A stretch of DNA of 36,694 nt from an uncultured Prevotellaceae bacterium (GCA_900314395.1 OMVB01000146.1:1-36694); one strand, 5' to 3'; positions 8,122 to 16,198 are shown, numbered from the stretch's first letter. The notes: generated by a model not told the origin, from the letters alone. A program made the numbers and translations.

Positions 8122-10071
8122 ATGATTTTAACGATACTGAAACTACTTGGTTGCATCGCCCTGCTGATGTACGGCATGAAGGTGATGAGTGAGGCCCTGC
8201 AGAAGATGGCGGGCCCGGGACTGCGCCACATTCTTGGTGCAATGACTACAAACCGCTTTACCGGAGTTCTTACCGGAATGCTTGTATGCGTAGCGGTTCA
8301 GTCATCGGCGGCGACAACGGTAATGACCGTTTCCTTTGTAAATGCAGCCCTTCTTAGCCTTTCACAGGCAATTTCTGTCATAATGGGAGCAAACATCGGC
8401 ACGACGCTTTCCGCATGGATAATGTCAGCCGGCTTCTCCTTCAACATAACAAATCTGGTCTGGCCGGTATTCCTGATCGCCGTTATCCTGATTCAAATGC
8501 GCAAGCACAGGTATCTTGGCGATTTTCTTTTTGGCCTTTCCTTCATGTTCTTCGCTCTTGGCACCCTTAACGCTACCGGCCGCGAAATGGACCTTGCCCA
8601 CAATGAGAGCGTGGTTAACTTCTTCGCTTCCTTCGATTCCGGCAGCTATCTGACTATAATCCTGTTCATCCTGATCGGCGGCCTGCTTACCTGCGTGGCG
8701 CAGTCGTCAGCGGCCCTTATGGCTATCACAATGGTGCTTTGTACCACCGGAGTGCTCTCCATTTATCAGGGAATCGCACTTGTGATGGGAGAAAACATCG
8801 GTACAACGATTACTGCAAATATTGCAGCTCTGTCGGCTAATACACAGGCACGGAGGGCCGCCCTGGCGCATCTGCTCTTCAATGTCTTTGGCGTTCTATG
8901 GGTGCTGGCAATTTTCTATCCGTTTGTAAATACAGCTTGTAATCTTGTGGGTGTAGACCCCCATTCGCAGGCCCAAAATCCTGCCAGTCTGTCGTTCGTC
9001 CTGGCTACTTTCCATACCATGTTCAATCTTACTAACACATTGATCCTCATTTGGTTTATTCCTCAGTTGGAGGCGGTTGTGAGCAAGATTATCCCGCAGA
9101 AAGCAGGCGAGGAAGGATTCAAACTCCAGTACATCCAGAGCGGTATCATGAAAACTCCGGAAATCTCTGTGCTGGAGGCCCAGAAAGAGACCCGGCTCTT
9201 TGCGGACAGGATGAGGCTTATGTTCGGTGAAGTACGTGAACTTTATGCAATTGCAGATGCCGATGCCTTTGCAAAGAAGGAGGCCCGCATAAAGGAGATG
9301 GAGGAGATGAGTGACCGTCTGGAGAGTGAGATTGGCGGCTATCTGGCCCAGGTTGGAAACGCTCATTTGAGCGACGACACCAAACGTAAGGTGCGTTCGC
9401 TCACAAGGGAGGTCAGCGAGCTTGAGAGCATCGGCGACAGCCTGTTCAACCTGTCCAGGGCGATGGAGAGAAAACTTAAGCAGAAGGCTGTTTTTACGGA
9501 AGAATTGGAACGCGGCATTGCCGATATGTTCGCCCTCGTAGAGCAGGCGATGGACAATATGTGCCTTGTCCTGAAGGGCGATGGTGACCAGTCTGTTTCC
9601 CTGGAGCTTGAAAACAAAATCGACACGCTTAGAACAGTTCTTCTCAACAGAAATACCGACGATGTCGACGAAGGAGTATATAGTTTTGATACGGGAACCA
9701 TATTTATTGATATAGTCCGCGAGTGCGAAAAGTGCGGGGACTATATCATAAATGTGGTTGAAGCCAAGATGGGTAAGAGGGACAACGTCCCGGAATCCGG
9801 AGCACTGAGGATTAACGTATTCCAGAAAGAGGTTTCAATCAACGGTGAACCAGTGGACCTTACTAAGACCGAATTCGAGATCCTGAGCCTTCTTTCCTCC
9901 AATCCGGGGCGTATTTTCTCCCGCGAGGAACTGCTGGAGCTAGTCTGGCCCAAGGACGTTGTCGTAGGGGAGCGTGTGGTTGATGTAAACATCCGCCGGA
10001 TCCGCGCCAAACTGGGTGACCTTTCTGACCATATCCGCACCAAAGCCGGCTACGGGTATTATTACGAGTAA
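8122..10071 (+). CDS. Na/Pi cotransporter - PhoU-like - PhoB-type winged-helix fusion
   Basis: One 649-residue frame. Residues 1-315 form two Na_Pi_cotrans repeats with the signature QSSA at 60-63 and 194-197 and GANIGTT / GENIGTT at 89-95 and 223-229, as in NptA-type sodium-phosphate symporters. Residues about 345-550 are charged and helical like PhoU, as is usual in this family. Residues about 560-649 are an extra complete OmpR/PhoB winged helix: a beta strand with VDLTKTEFEIL, then SREELLELVW, a recognition-helix segment GERVVDVNIRRIRAKLGD (616-633) and a wing ending KAGYGYYYE. There is no receiver domain. The usual family member stops after PhoU, so this membrane protein appears to carry its own cytoplasmic DNA-binding output. 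Its promoter holds a 7-4-7 direct repeat. Transport of phosphate is known for the family; direct gene regulation is inferred. Confidence 0.92.
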   Translation: MILTILKLLGCIALLMYGMKVMSEALQKMAGPGLRHILGAMTTNRFTGVLTGMLVCVAVQSSAATTVMTVSFVNAALLSLSQAISVIMGANIGTTLSAWIMSAGFSFNITNLVWPVFLIAVILIQMRKHRYLGDFLFGLSFMFFALGTLNATGREMDLAHNESVVNFFASFDSGSYLTIILFILIGGLLTCVAQSSAALMAITMVLCTTGVLSIYQGIALVMGENIGTTITANIAALSANTQARRAALAHLLFNVFGVLWVLAIFYPFVNTACNLVGVDPHSQAQNPASLSFVLATFHTMFNLTNTLILIWFIPQLEAVVSKIIPQKAGEEGFKLQYIQSGIMKTPEISVLEAQKETRLFADRMRLMFGEVRELYAIADADAFAKKEARIKEMEEMSDRLESEIGGYLAQVGNAHLSDDTKRKVRSLTREVSELESIGDSLFNLSRAMERKLKQKAVFTEELERGIADMFALVEQAMDNMCLVLKGDGDQSVSLELENKIDTLRTVLLNRNTDDVDEGVYSFDTGTIFIDIVRECEKCGDYIINVVEAKMGKRDNVPESGALRINVFQKEVSINGEPVDLTKTEFEILSLLSSNPGRIFSREELLELVWPKDVVVGERVVDVNIRRIRAKLGDLSDHIRTKAGYGYYYE

Positions 10072-10080
10072 AATATTTAT

Positions 10081-10088
10081 TATATTTG
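10081..10088 (+). promoter_or_regulatory. -7 box of the small secreted protein gene
   Basis: TATATTTG, a perfect -7 box, begins 10 bases after the stop of the transporter gene and ends four bases before the ATG at 10093. The geometry implies a leaderless mRNA separate from the upstream gene. No clear -33 TTG is present. Confidence 0.55.
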
Positions 10089-10092
10089 CATT

Positions 10093-10464
10093 ATGAGGTT
10101 GTTGGTACTCATAATGTCGCTGGTTTTGTCCCTGTCTTCCGGGGGCAAAAGTAGTGCTGGAGTAGAGCCGCAGAGGCAGGATGATTACAGCATAAATCAT
10201 GAGATTAACCATGATATATGCCTTACAACGGCATCGGGCCATGTATTTTCCGGCCATAACGGCCCTAATTCAATATCGTTCCGGACAACTCATTCTGGTC
10301 ACCGGACATCACCCCAAAACAGATCCAACTCCCGTATCGTCAAGTCTGGGAAAATAATAGACAACAATAATTCACATCCTTTCCTGACATCTGCTTTTAT
10401 CACCTTGTCGGGGGCCAACACTTCTGAAAGATATCTTTATTCGATTTGCCGATTGAGACTTTAG
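10093..10464 (+). CDS. Small secreted protein of unknown function
   Basis: 123 residues with no family I can name. Residues 1-22 are a plausible signal peptide (hydrophobic core LLVLIMSLVLSL, then SSGGKSSAG). The mature part is rich in Ser, Asn and His, has no membrane segment, and contains only two Cys. It ends in SERYLYSICRLRL, an aromatic and basic tail. Support for its being real comes from the perfect -7 box four bases upstream and the lack of any competing frame; the atypical composition argues for caution. It sits between the phosphate transporter-regulator and a membrane-protein/antiporter pair, but nothing in its sequence ties it to either. Confidence 0.5.
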   Translation: MRLLVLIMSLVLSLSSGGKSSAGVEPQRQDDYSINHEINHDICLTTASGHVFSGHNGPNSISFRTTHSGHRTSPQNRSNSRIVKSGKIIDNNNSHPFLTSAFITLSGANTSERYLYSICRLRL

Positions 10465-10544
10465 CAGGTTTCCAGCCTTGCTGTCAGCCAGCCATTTTAT
10501 AGCCGGCCGGATAACCGTATACTCAAATCAAAAATCGAATCAAA

Positions 10545-10982
10545 ATGGAAATTAAATTCAAAAAGGTCCATACAGTCAAGGACCTTGTAATCTCCGGAGC
10601 AATTGTGCTTGCCGGAGCCGGACTGTTTTTTGTAAATGCAGGCCTGGGCGTTGTAGTGGCCGCCTCCGGTATTATTTCACTGTTAATCTTCAAGACTGGT
10701 TACAAGAGGGAAGGGGATGACCTTCTGCTAAAGTACAAGGCGATGGATGTAGACCATTCCTGCCGTCAGTCACTTAAGGGTTTTCTTGACGGAAAGGATG
10801 TCACTCCGGAAGTCAAGGCTCAGGGAAACGGCGGTATAGTGCGCCTGGAGGTTTATTTTAACAGGAGCTCCGGTGTGGCATACGCCCAGCTTTTCGATTT
10901 CTCCAGCTATACTTATGAAAAGGCTACGGAAATAGTCGAGCTGCATTCTCCCCGGGCAGAAAAACTTATTAACAAGCTTTAA
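10545..10982 (+). CDS. Small membrane protein of unknown function
   Basis: 145 residues. A short basic N-terminus (MEIKFKKVH) is followed by two closely spaced hydrophobic helices (about 14-31 and 33-49) forming a hairpin, then a soluble domain of about 95 residues that should be cytoplasmic. No motif was recognised. The antiporter gene starts 9 bases after its stop, so the two are probably translated from one mRNA and this protein may be an accessory or regulatory partner of the antiporter; that is inference from position alone. The 80 bases upstream contain a CCGGCCGG palindrome but no TAnnTTTG promoter. Confidence 0.75.
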   Translation: MEIKFKKVHTVKDLVISGAIVLAGAGLFFVNAGLGVVVAASGIISLLIFKTGYKREGDDLLLKYKAMDVDHSCRQSLKGFLDGKDVTPEVKAQGNGGIVRLEVYFNRSSGVAYAQLFDFSSYTYEKATEIVELHSPRAEKLINKL

Positions 10983-10991
10983 AGCCATTTT

Positions 10992-12587
10992 ATGACAACG
11001 CTATTCCTTATCCTTGTGGGGATTGTAATCATGTTGTGCATCTGGCTCAACAACATTTCTTCCCGCATCGGCATACCAACCCTCCTGGCATTCATCGTCC
11101 TGGGTATATTCTTCGGAAACAACGGAATTGTTCCGCTTCATTTCCAGGACTATGATTTTGCCAAGGAGATTTGTACGGTTGCCTTGATTTTTATTATGTT
11201 CTACGGCGGATTCGGAACGCGCTGGGATTCAGCCAAACCCATCGTCAGGGAGGCGACCCTGCTTGCCTCCCTGGGCGTTGTCTTTACTGCAGGACTAACG
11301 GGTCTGTTCTGTCACTTTGTGCTTAAATGGGGACTTGTAGAGAGCTTCCTGCTGGGCTCTATGGTCAGTTCTACCGATGCGGCATCGGTGTTCTCAATTC
11401 TCCGTTCCAAGAAACTGGGTCTCAAAAACAATACGGCCCAGCTGCTGGAAATGGAAAGCGGCAGTAACGACCCCTGTTCATATATGCTTACGGCCTTGAT
11501 GCTAAGTATCGCATCGGGCACTGCTTCCGGGATAGACATCGCCTGGATGCTGTTTGCGCAGATTGCCTTTGGTTTTGCAGGCGGCATAGGCATTGCAAAG
11601 CTGGCTTCATTTATATTGGAGCGCTTCAGAATCAAGGGCGATGGCTTCGATTCGCTTTTCATCCTTGCAACGGCCATCCTGTCTTATGCGCTTACAGACC
11701 TTATCGGCGGAAACGGCTACCTGAGCGCCTACATCGTGGGTATCGTGTTGGGTAACACAGATTTCCCGGGCAAGAAAACCCTGGTGAATTTCTTTGACGG
11801 GATTACCGGTCTGATGCAGGTTATTATCTTCTTCCTCCTGGGACTTCTGGCCCGCCCTGCACTGCTTCACAAGGCAATTCTGCCGGCTCTGGCCGTCTTT
11901 GGTTTCATGCTGCTTGTGGCCCGTCCGCTAACGGTAGGCAGCATTCTTACGCCTTTTCGCAAATACTCTTTCAAACAGCAGACGCTTATTTCATTCGTCG
12001 GCCTGCGAGGCGCGGCCTCCATCGTATTCGCCATCATGGCTATCGGCAATGATACGCTTTTCCAGAATGATCTTTTCAACATTGTCTTCTGTATTGTACT
12101 TATTTCCATTTCTTTACAGGGTTCCCTCATCCCTTGGATGGCCCGCCGGCTGGATATGACCGATGCCGATGCCAACGTTATGCGTACCTTTAATGATTAT
12201 TCAGAAGGGACGGAGATGCAGTTTGGCAGCATCGCCATTGCCCCTGGCAGCAAGTGGGATGGCAAGCACGTAAAGGAACTGGGCCTGCCGCGCAACATGC
12301 TTATTGCCCTGGTAATTCGCGACGGAAACCGCATTACAGCCCGCGGAAACACCCTTTTGCAGGCCGGTGACAAGGTGATTCTGGTAACAAAGGCCTTTGA
12401 AGATACAGAGACCTTTCTGGTAGAAAGGAGGATCAAGAATGGCAGCCGCTTTGACGGTCACAAAATCAGCGATTTCAACACGGACGGCCTTATCCTCCTT
12501 ATCAAGCGCGGTGAAAAAGAAATCATCCCCCACGGCGGCACCATCCTCCATGAGGGAGACATCCTTGTCATCTTAAAGACGCTTTAA
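10992..12587 (+). CDS. CPA1-family K+(Na+)/H+ antiporter with two C-terminal RCK_C domains
   Basis: 531 residues. About 12 membrane segments (1-385) carry the CPA1 signatures SSTDAASVF (126-134) and ESGSNDP (155-161), whose acidic residues handle cation and proton exchange. Residues about 405-470 and 475-531 are two RCK_C (TrkA_C) folds, each with a GD-KV/IL-IL pattern, as in NhaP2/CvrA-type potassium-proton antiporters, where they gate transport in response to a ligand. It sits in the inner membrane and probably exports K+ or Na+ for pH and osmotic control. It follows the small membrane protein gene closely. No terminator is apparent before the convergent higA gene. Confidence 0.92.
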   Translation: MTTLFLILVGIVIMLCIWLNNISSRIGIPTLLAFIVLGIFFGNNGIVPLHFQDYDFAKEICTVALIFIMFYGGFGTRWDSAKPIVREATLLASLGVVFTAGLTGLFCHFVLKWGLVESFLLGSMVSSTDAASVFSILRSKKLGLKNNTAQLLEMESGSNDPCSYMLTALMLSIASGTASGIDIAWMLFAQIAFGFAGGIGIAKLASFILERFRIKGDGFDSLFILATAILSYALTDLIGGNGYLSAYIVGIVLGNTDFPGKKTLVNFFDGITGLMQVIIFFLLGLLARPALLHKAILPALAVFGFMLLVARPLTVGSILTPFRKYSFKQQTLISFVGLRGAASIVFAIMAIGNDTLFQNDLFNIVFCIVLISISLQGSLIPWMARRLDMTDADANVMRTFNDYSEGTEMQFGSIAIAPGSKWDGKHVKELGLPRNMLIALVIRDGNRITARGNTLLQAGDKVILVTKAFEDTETFLVERRIKNGSRFDGHKISDFNTDGLILLIKRGEKEIIPHGGTILHEGDILVILKTL

Positions 12588-12654
12588 TAGCTAAAACCTT
12601 ACACAGACTCCTTCGAATAACCTTTCTCACTCATAACTTATCGCTGAAATAAAT

Positions 12655-13122
12655 CTAATGTTCAATTATCCATCCAAGTCTGTTTGCTAATGATTTCAGA
12701 AAAGACAAGTCCTTAGAAGGAATATTGATTGTTTTTTTAATACTGGAACCATATTCTGCATCTGGCTGTGCCAATGCAAATTCAGGCTCTTCGGTGTCAA
12801 AGTGATACCCGTAGACTAATTTTGAAGTATTGGTTTTACTCCTGATGATACTTTTATTGTATTTTTCTTGAAGTTTAGTCCAAAAATCAGAAGAAATTCC
12901 GGAAAGGCCAGAGGCTATTTTGCTCGCAACAGACGGTGTAATGCTTCGTGTTCCGTGAATAATAGCACTTAAATGAGACGGTTGAATGCCAATGCTTTCA
13001 GCAAAGACTTTTTGCTGTAGTCCTCTTGCTTTAATTTCTTCTCCAAGTATCTCCCCAGGATGTACCGGTATCGCAGGTAAAATGTTATCGTTTAATTCGA
13101 TATATGTCTTATTTGTTTCCAT
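12655..13122 (-). CDS. higA: HigA-family antitoxin with C-terminal extension
   Basis: 155 residues. Residues about 18-95 are a HigA-type helix-turn-helix starting with the family signature VHPGEILGEEI, with QKVFAESIGIQPSHLSAIIHG as the DNA-reading helices. HigA proteins are often 90-115 residues long; here a further 55 or so residues end in DLSFLKSLANRLGWIIEH, a tail seen in Bacteroidota antitoxins that may wrap the toxin. It should neutralise the toxin encoded upstream and repress the operon. Its ATG lies 14 bases inside the end of the toxin gene, so translation is coupled. Codon and base use are clearly more AT-rich than in flanking genes, a sign of horizontal acquisition. Confidence 0.9.
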   Translation of the reverse strand: METNKTYIELNDNILPAIPVHPGEILGEEIKARGLQQKVFAESIGIQPSHLSAIIHGTRSITPSVASKIASGLSGISSDFWTKLQEKYNKSIIRSKTNTSKLVYGYHFDTEEPEFALAQPDAEYGSSIKKTINIPSKDLSFLKSLANRLGWIIEH

Positions 13123-13426
13123 AATGAGTGTTGTCTATTTCTAAAAGCTGCAATGTCAATTCGTCATTATTTTCCATAAATATAAGTCTGTGTACATATC
13201 TGTTTGATAATCGTACTGATGATAGACCTGAATACTGATAACGCAATTGTTCATAATGTAAATAACTGATGTTTTTCAATTCATTAGTATCTTTTGCGGC
13301 CATCATTGCATTTACAGCTCTAAAGAAGCCCGATAAAAGTTCTTTGTTTTTACATATCTCCTTGAACTTGCGATTATCACTGGTTGTGTACAGTTCATAT
13401 AAGTCCGCATCCATGCTCACTCTCAT
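13109..13426 (-). CDS. higB: HigB-like (RelE/ParE superfamily) toxin
   Basis: 105 residues from the ATG at 13426; a longer frame would need a TTG start inside the promoter box. The pattern of a central YEQLRYQYSGLSSVRLSNRYVHRLIF strand set and a C-terminal EIDNTHYGNK is that of HigB toxins, ribosome-dependent mRNA endonucleases of the RelE fold (the first part is described by positions 60-85 of the protein). Gene order toxin then antitoxin with an overlap is the classic higBA arrangement. The operon has a textbook promoter with a 10-base inverted repeat over the -33 element. AT-rich composition and a position between two unrelated operons suggest it arrived as a module. Confidence 0.88.
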   Translation of the reverse strand: MRVSMDADLYELYTTSDNRKFKEICKNKELLSGFFRAVNAMMAAKDTNELKNISYLHYEQLRYQYSGLSSVRLSNRYVHRLIFMENNDELTLQLLEIDNTHYGNK

Positions 13427-13441
13427 AACTCTTTCTTTTTG

Positions 13442-13472
13442 CAAAGATAAAGAATTATATTAAATTATCAAA
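13442..13472 (-). promoter_or_regulatory. higBA promoter
   Basis: On the minus strand TTTG (13472-13469), exactly 19 bases, then TATCTTTG (13449-13442): a perfect Bacteroidota promoter. The toxin ATG follows 15 bases after the -7 box. The box rules out the alternative TTG start at 13444. Confidence 0.75.
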
Positions 13473-13489
13473 ACAATTATGATAATTTA
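13461..13489. promoter_or_regulatory. Probable HigA operator: inverted repeat over the -33 element
   Basis: TAAATTATCA (13461-13470) and its exact complement TGATAATTTA (13480-13489) flank a 9-base spacer. The repeat covers the -33 TTTG of the higBA promoter, where a bound HigA dimer would exclude RNA polymerase, the usual autorepression of such operons. Confidence 0.65.
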
Positions 13490-13557
13490 GTCTGACCCAT
13501 ACAGTCTCTTGCTTTCAAATAAGCGATATAAGACAAGCAAACAATAATCCGACATTC

Positions 13558-14187
13558 TCAATTTGTTTCGTTTTCTACGGTGGGGTTGGTTAAAGTAGAG
13601 ACGATGGAGGGGAGGGCTTCCATGTAGGCTTTCTGGTTCAGGTGAAGGGTGAAGGAGGCGCGGCCGTCTTGAAGGGAATAGCTTTCTATGCCGATGCCGC
13701 TGTCTTTCAGCTTTTTAAGTGTAGCTTCCAGGCCGTCTGCCTCTGTGCAATCGGCGGAAAGAAAGACTGTCTTCTCCTGATGTTTCAGATGGAAGAAATG
13801 CATGGCTTCAAGGCAGGCCACGGTAAGGAGTGTGGCGGCAGCGGAAATGTAATACATACCGGCGCCCGAGGCCAGTCCGATGGCCGCTACAACCCAGAGC
13901 CCGGCTGCAGTAGTGATACCGCGTACAACATTCTTTTGGAAAATGATAACCCCGGCGCCGATAAAACCGATGCCGGAGACAACCTGTGCGGCTACGCGTG
14001 AAGCGTCGTGGTAGTTATCTCCAAAAGCGAACTGGGAGATAATCATGAAAAGTGCACTGCCTATTGCCACCACAAAATGGGTGCGGATGCCGGCTTCCTT
14101 GGCCCTAAGCTCCCTTTCAAGGCCAACCAGGCCGCCCAGAAGCCCTGCGACCAGTAGTCTAATTATCAGATTCCACTCCAAAGCCAT
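13558..14187 (-). CDS. MgtC/SapB-family membrane protein
   Basis: 209 residues. The N-terminal 145 or so hold four to five membrane helices with MgtC/SapB family features: RLLVAGLLGGLVGLERELRAKEAGIRTH (described as residues about 9-36), then GIGFIGAGVIIF and GITTAAGLWVVAAIGLASG. A C-terminal cytoplasmic domain (about 145-205) with alternating strands and helices looks ACT-like, as in longer MgtC homologues. MgtC proteins have been linked to Mg2+ limitation and to restraining the F-type ATP synthase; the role of this homologue is not known. It is last in a leftward operon, 11 bases after the DUF4491 gene. Confidence 0.9.
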   Translation of the reverse strand: MALEWNLIIRLLVAGLLGGLVGLERELRAKEAGIRTHFVVAIGSALFMIISQFAFGDNYHDASRVAAQVVSGIGFIGAGVIIFQKNVVRGITTAAGLWVVAAIGLASGAGMYYISAAATLLTVACLEAMHFFHLKHQEKTVFLSADCTEADGLEATLKKLKDSGIGIESYSLQDGRASFTLHLNQKAYMEALPSIVSTLTNPTVENETN

Positions 14188-14198
14188 AGTTATGATAT

Positions 14199-14513
14199 TT
14201 AAAGATTATTCCTCTTGGACTCGTAATAAGCGTGACGGGCGGGATTCTCCGGGAACCAGCCTTTAAGGACGCGTCTCTCCTGGGCAAAAATCTCGTGGAT
14301 ACCCCAGAAGCAAGAAAACGCGAAGGCTCCAAGTATCGTAGACCAAATAACGTCGGCTATAAATAGGGAAGTGCCGGCAAAACATAGTCCGGCCAGCAGC
14401 AGGACCCACCAGCTGCCCTTGCCCCAGTAATACTCCATCTTTATCACAATAGGATGGCAGATGCCTATTATCAAAAACACCGCCGCTCCCACAATTACTC
14501 CACTGAAATTCAT
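14199..14513 (-). CDS. DUF4491-family membrane protein
   Basis: 104 residues. Three hydrophobic segments (about 3-22, 34-52, 54-74) are followed by a conserved amphipathic tail with FSCFWGIHEIFAQERRV and GWFPENP, which are family hallmarks. DUF4491 is found largely in Bacteroidota and Firmicutes gut bacteria; its function is unknown. Short gaps (11 bases on each side) place it in one operon with the C69 dipeptidase upstream and the MgtC-like protein downstream. Confidence 0.85.
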   Translation of the reverse strand: MNFSGVIVGAAVFLIIGICHPIVIKMEYYWGKGSWWVLLLAGLCFAGTSLFIADVIWSTILGAFAFSCFWGIHEIFAQERRVLKGWFPENPARHAYYESKRNNL

Positions 14514-14524
14514 TTGGTTATACT

Positions 14525-16198
14525 TTACTTTTTAATCTCTTTCCTGACGTACCTGTCGCCGGTTTCTTTCTTTACTGCGTCGATGAAAGCGGGAGCATAG
14601 GCCGGGGAGGTGTGGCGGCCGCGGACAAGTTCTCCGTTTTCGCTGGGCAGCATTATCTGGTCATTATGCTTTACGATAAGCAGTCGGGCAAGCTTGTCCC
14701 AGCGCTTCATCATCTTGTCTGTATAGGCGATAGACTTGGCTGTGAGGAAGTCTGCACGCTCACCGGCGGTAAGCTCAGAGGCGCGTTTGTCTACGCCTTC
14801 CTGCTCTGACTCATAGTAGTCTTCAAGTTCTTTTTGGGCATCCTTCAAGTCGCCGATCATGACGCTGTAACGCGGATAAATCATGTTTGCAACAAAGTTG
14901 CACATCCAGAAGGCGCTCTCAGTAGAGAACTCCCTGATATTGTTGTTTTCCCTGCGGAAAGGATCCGGCAGGCGGTTGATGCCGCAGTAAACGGGAACAT
15001 AAGCCACCATGGACGCATCGTCAAGGTTGAAGTAAGTGATTCCGCCAACGGAGTCGGGCAGCCATGAACGCATGCGGCAAACCATCGTCATGCCGCTCTG
15101 GGGGCAGCCTATGGGCCTTTCACGGAACATCTTTGTACCGTCGGCAGCCTCAAAGTTAGTAGGCTGGTTGCGGTAAGGGGATGCCCACGGACCGGCGCTT
15201 ACATCGGCAGTCATGTCAAGGGCGGTGCCCTCATAATGGTCACGCATGTCGTTCTGGATATCGCGGTAAGTCACCGGGGCATCGGGCTTGATCCACAGCG
15301 GAAGATGGTCATTTACAGAAAGGTCGCCGTTAAGGAAAGGCAGGTATGAGTCCATTACATCCTTGTCATAATGATGGCGGAAGAAGCTCCATACGCGGGC
15401 CTCGCAGTAGCGGATTGCGCCCCAGTCCAGCGGCCCGTAAGCCTCGCGGAAGCTGAAGTCCTTGTCTGCACCGTTAAAATAGCCCATTTCGCGGGCGAAA
15501 GAGATGCAGTCGGCAGAATACATACAGTCACCAGGAACAACGTAGAATCCCAGTTTCTTGTCTATCTTCTTGGCCTGGGGGAACTGCTGGATGCGGCTGG
15601 AATTGGCATAAGCGGTAATGCAGTCGTCAGGAAGACGCCTTGCCACCCATACTCCGCCCTTGCGGCCGGGGCCTTTGCCGATGAGTTCCATAATCCAGGC
15701 TTCCTCTTTGTCACAAACGGCAAAAGATTCGCCGGTAGAATTGTATCCGAACTCCTGGACAAGTTTATCCATGATTGCAATGGCCTCGCGGGCCGATCCC
15801 GCCCTCTGGAGGGTAATATGCATCAGGGTGAAATAGTCGAACCAGCCCTCCGGGTTGCGGAGCTCTTTTCGGCCGTCCCAGGTGGTCTCCACTATGGAAA
15901 CCTGCTTCTCATTCATAAGGCCAACAACGCCGTAAGTATACTCTGCCTGCGGGATATAGTGTGTCTCTGAATTTGGTCCCCAGCCACGCAGGGCTATCAT
16001 TTCTCCGGGCTCATGGTGTCCCGGAAGCGAATAGCTCAGCGACGATGCAAAGCCGTATCCGTCACAGTTGTATGTGCAGATTACGCTGCCGTCTGCGGAT
16101 GCTTTCTTTCCGACGATAAGGTTTGTACATGCATCTGAATTAATTGCCGATGCTGCAAGGATTGCGGCCGATGCGGCCAGGGCCAGTATTTTTTTCAT
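14525..16198 (-). CDS. Secreted C69-family dipeptidase
   Basis: 557 residues. A signal peptide (1-23, ending SDA) leaves Cys24 of the motif CTNLIVGKKAS at the new N-terminus, the nucleophile expected for an N-terminal-nucleophile hydrolase of peptidase family C69 (PepD type). Later motifs such as ADGSVICTYNCDG, STGESFAVCDKEEAWIMEL and ITAYANSSRIQ fit the same fold. Such enzymes cleave dipeptides; the signal peptide makes this one periplasmic or surface-exposed. Length is normal for Bacteroidota members. It follows the DUF4421 gene by 16 bases and precedes DUF4491 by 11, so it belongs to the same leftward operon. Confidence 0.92.
   Translation of the reverse strand: MKKILALAASAAILAASAINSDACTNLIVGKKASADGSVICTYNCDGYGFASSLSYSLPGHHEPGEMIALRGWGPNSETHYIPQAEYTYGVVGLMNEKQVSIVETTWDGRKELRNPEGWFDYFTLMHITLQRAGSAREAIAIMDKLVQEFGYNSTGESFAVCDKEEAWIMELIGKGPGRKGGVWVARRLPDDCITAYANSSRIQQFPQAKKIDKKLGFYVVPGDCMYSADCISFAREMGYFNGADKDFSFREAYGPLDWGAIRYCEARVWSFFRHHYDKDVMDSYLPFLNGDLSVNDHLPLWIKPDAPVTYRDIQNDMRDHYEGTALDMTADVSAGPWASPYRNQPTNFEAADGTKMFRERPIGCPQSGMTMVCRMRSWLPDSVGGITYFNLDDASMVAYVPVYCGINRLPDPFRRENNNIREFSTESAFWMCNFVANMIYPRYSVMIGDLKDAQKELEDYYESEQEGVDKRASELTAGERADFLTAKSIAYTDKMMKRWDKLARLLIVKHNDQIMLPSENGELVRGRHTSPAYAPAFIDAVKKETGDRYVRKEIKK

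Noticed and set aside
10563..10573. AAAAGGTCCAT near the start of the small membrane protein gene, resembling the loop core
   Set aside because: It lacks the A-rich TAG part of the core and has no flanking inverted repeat.
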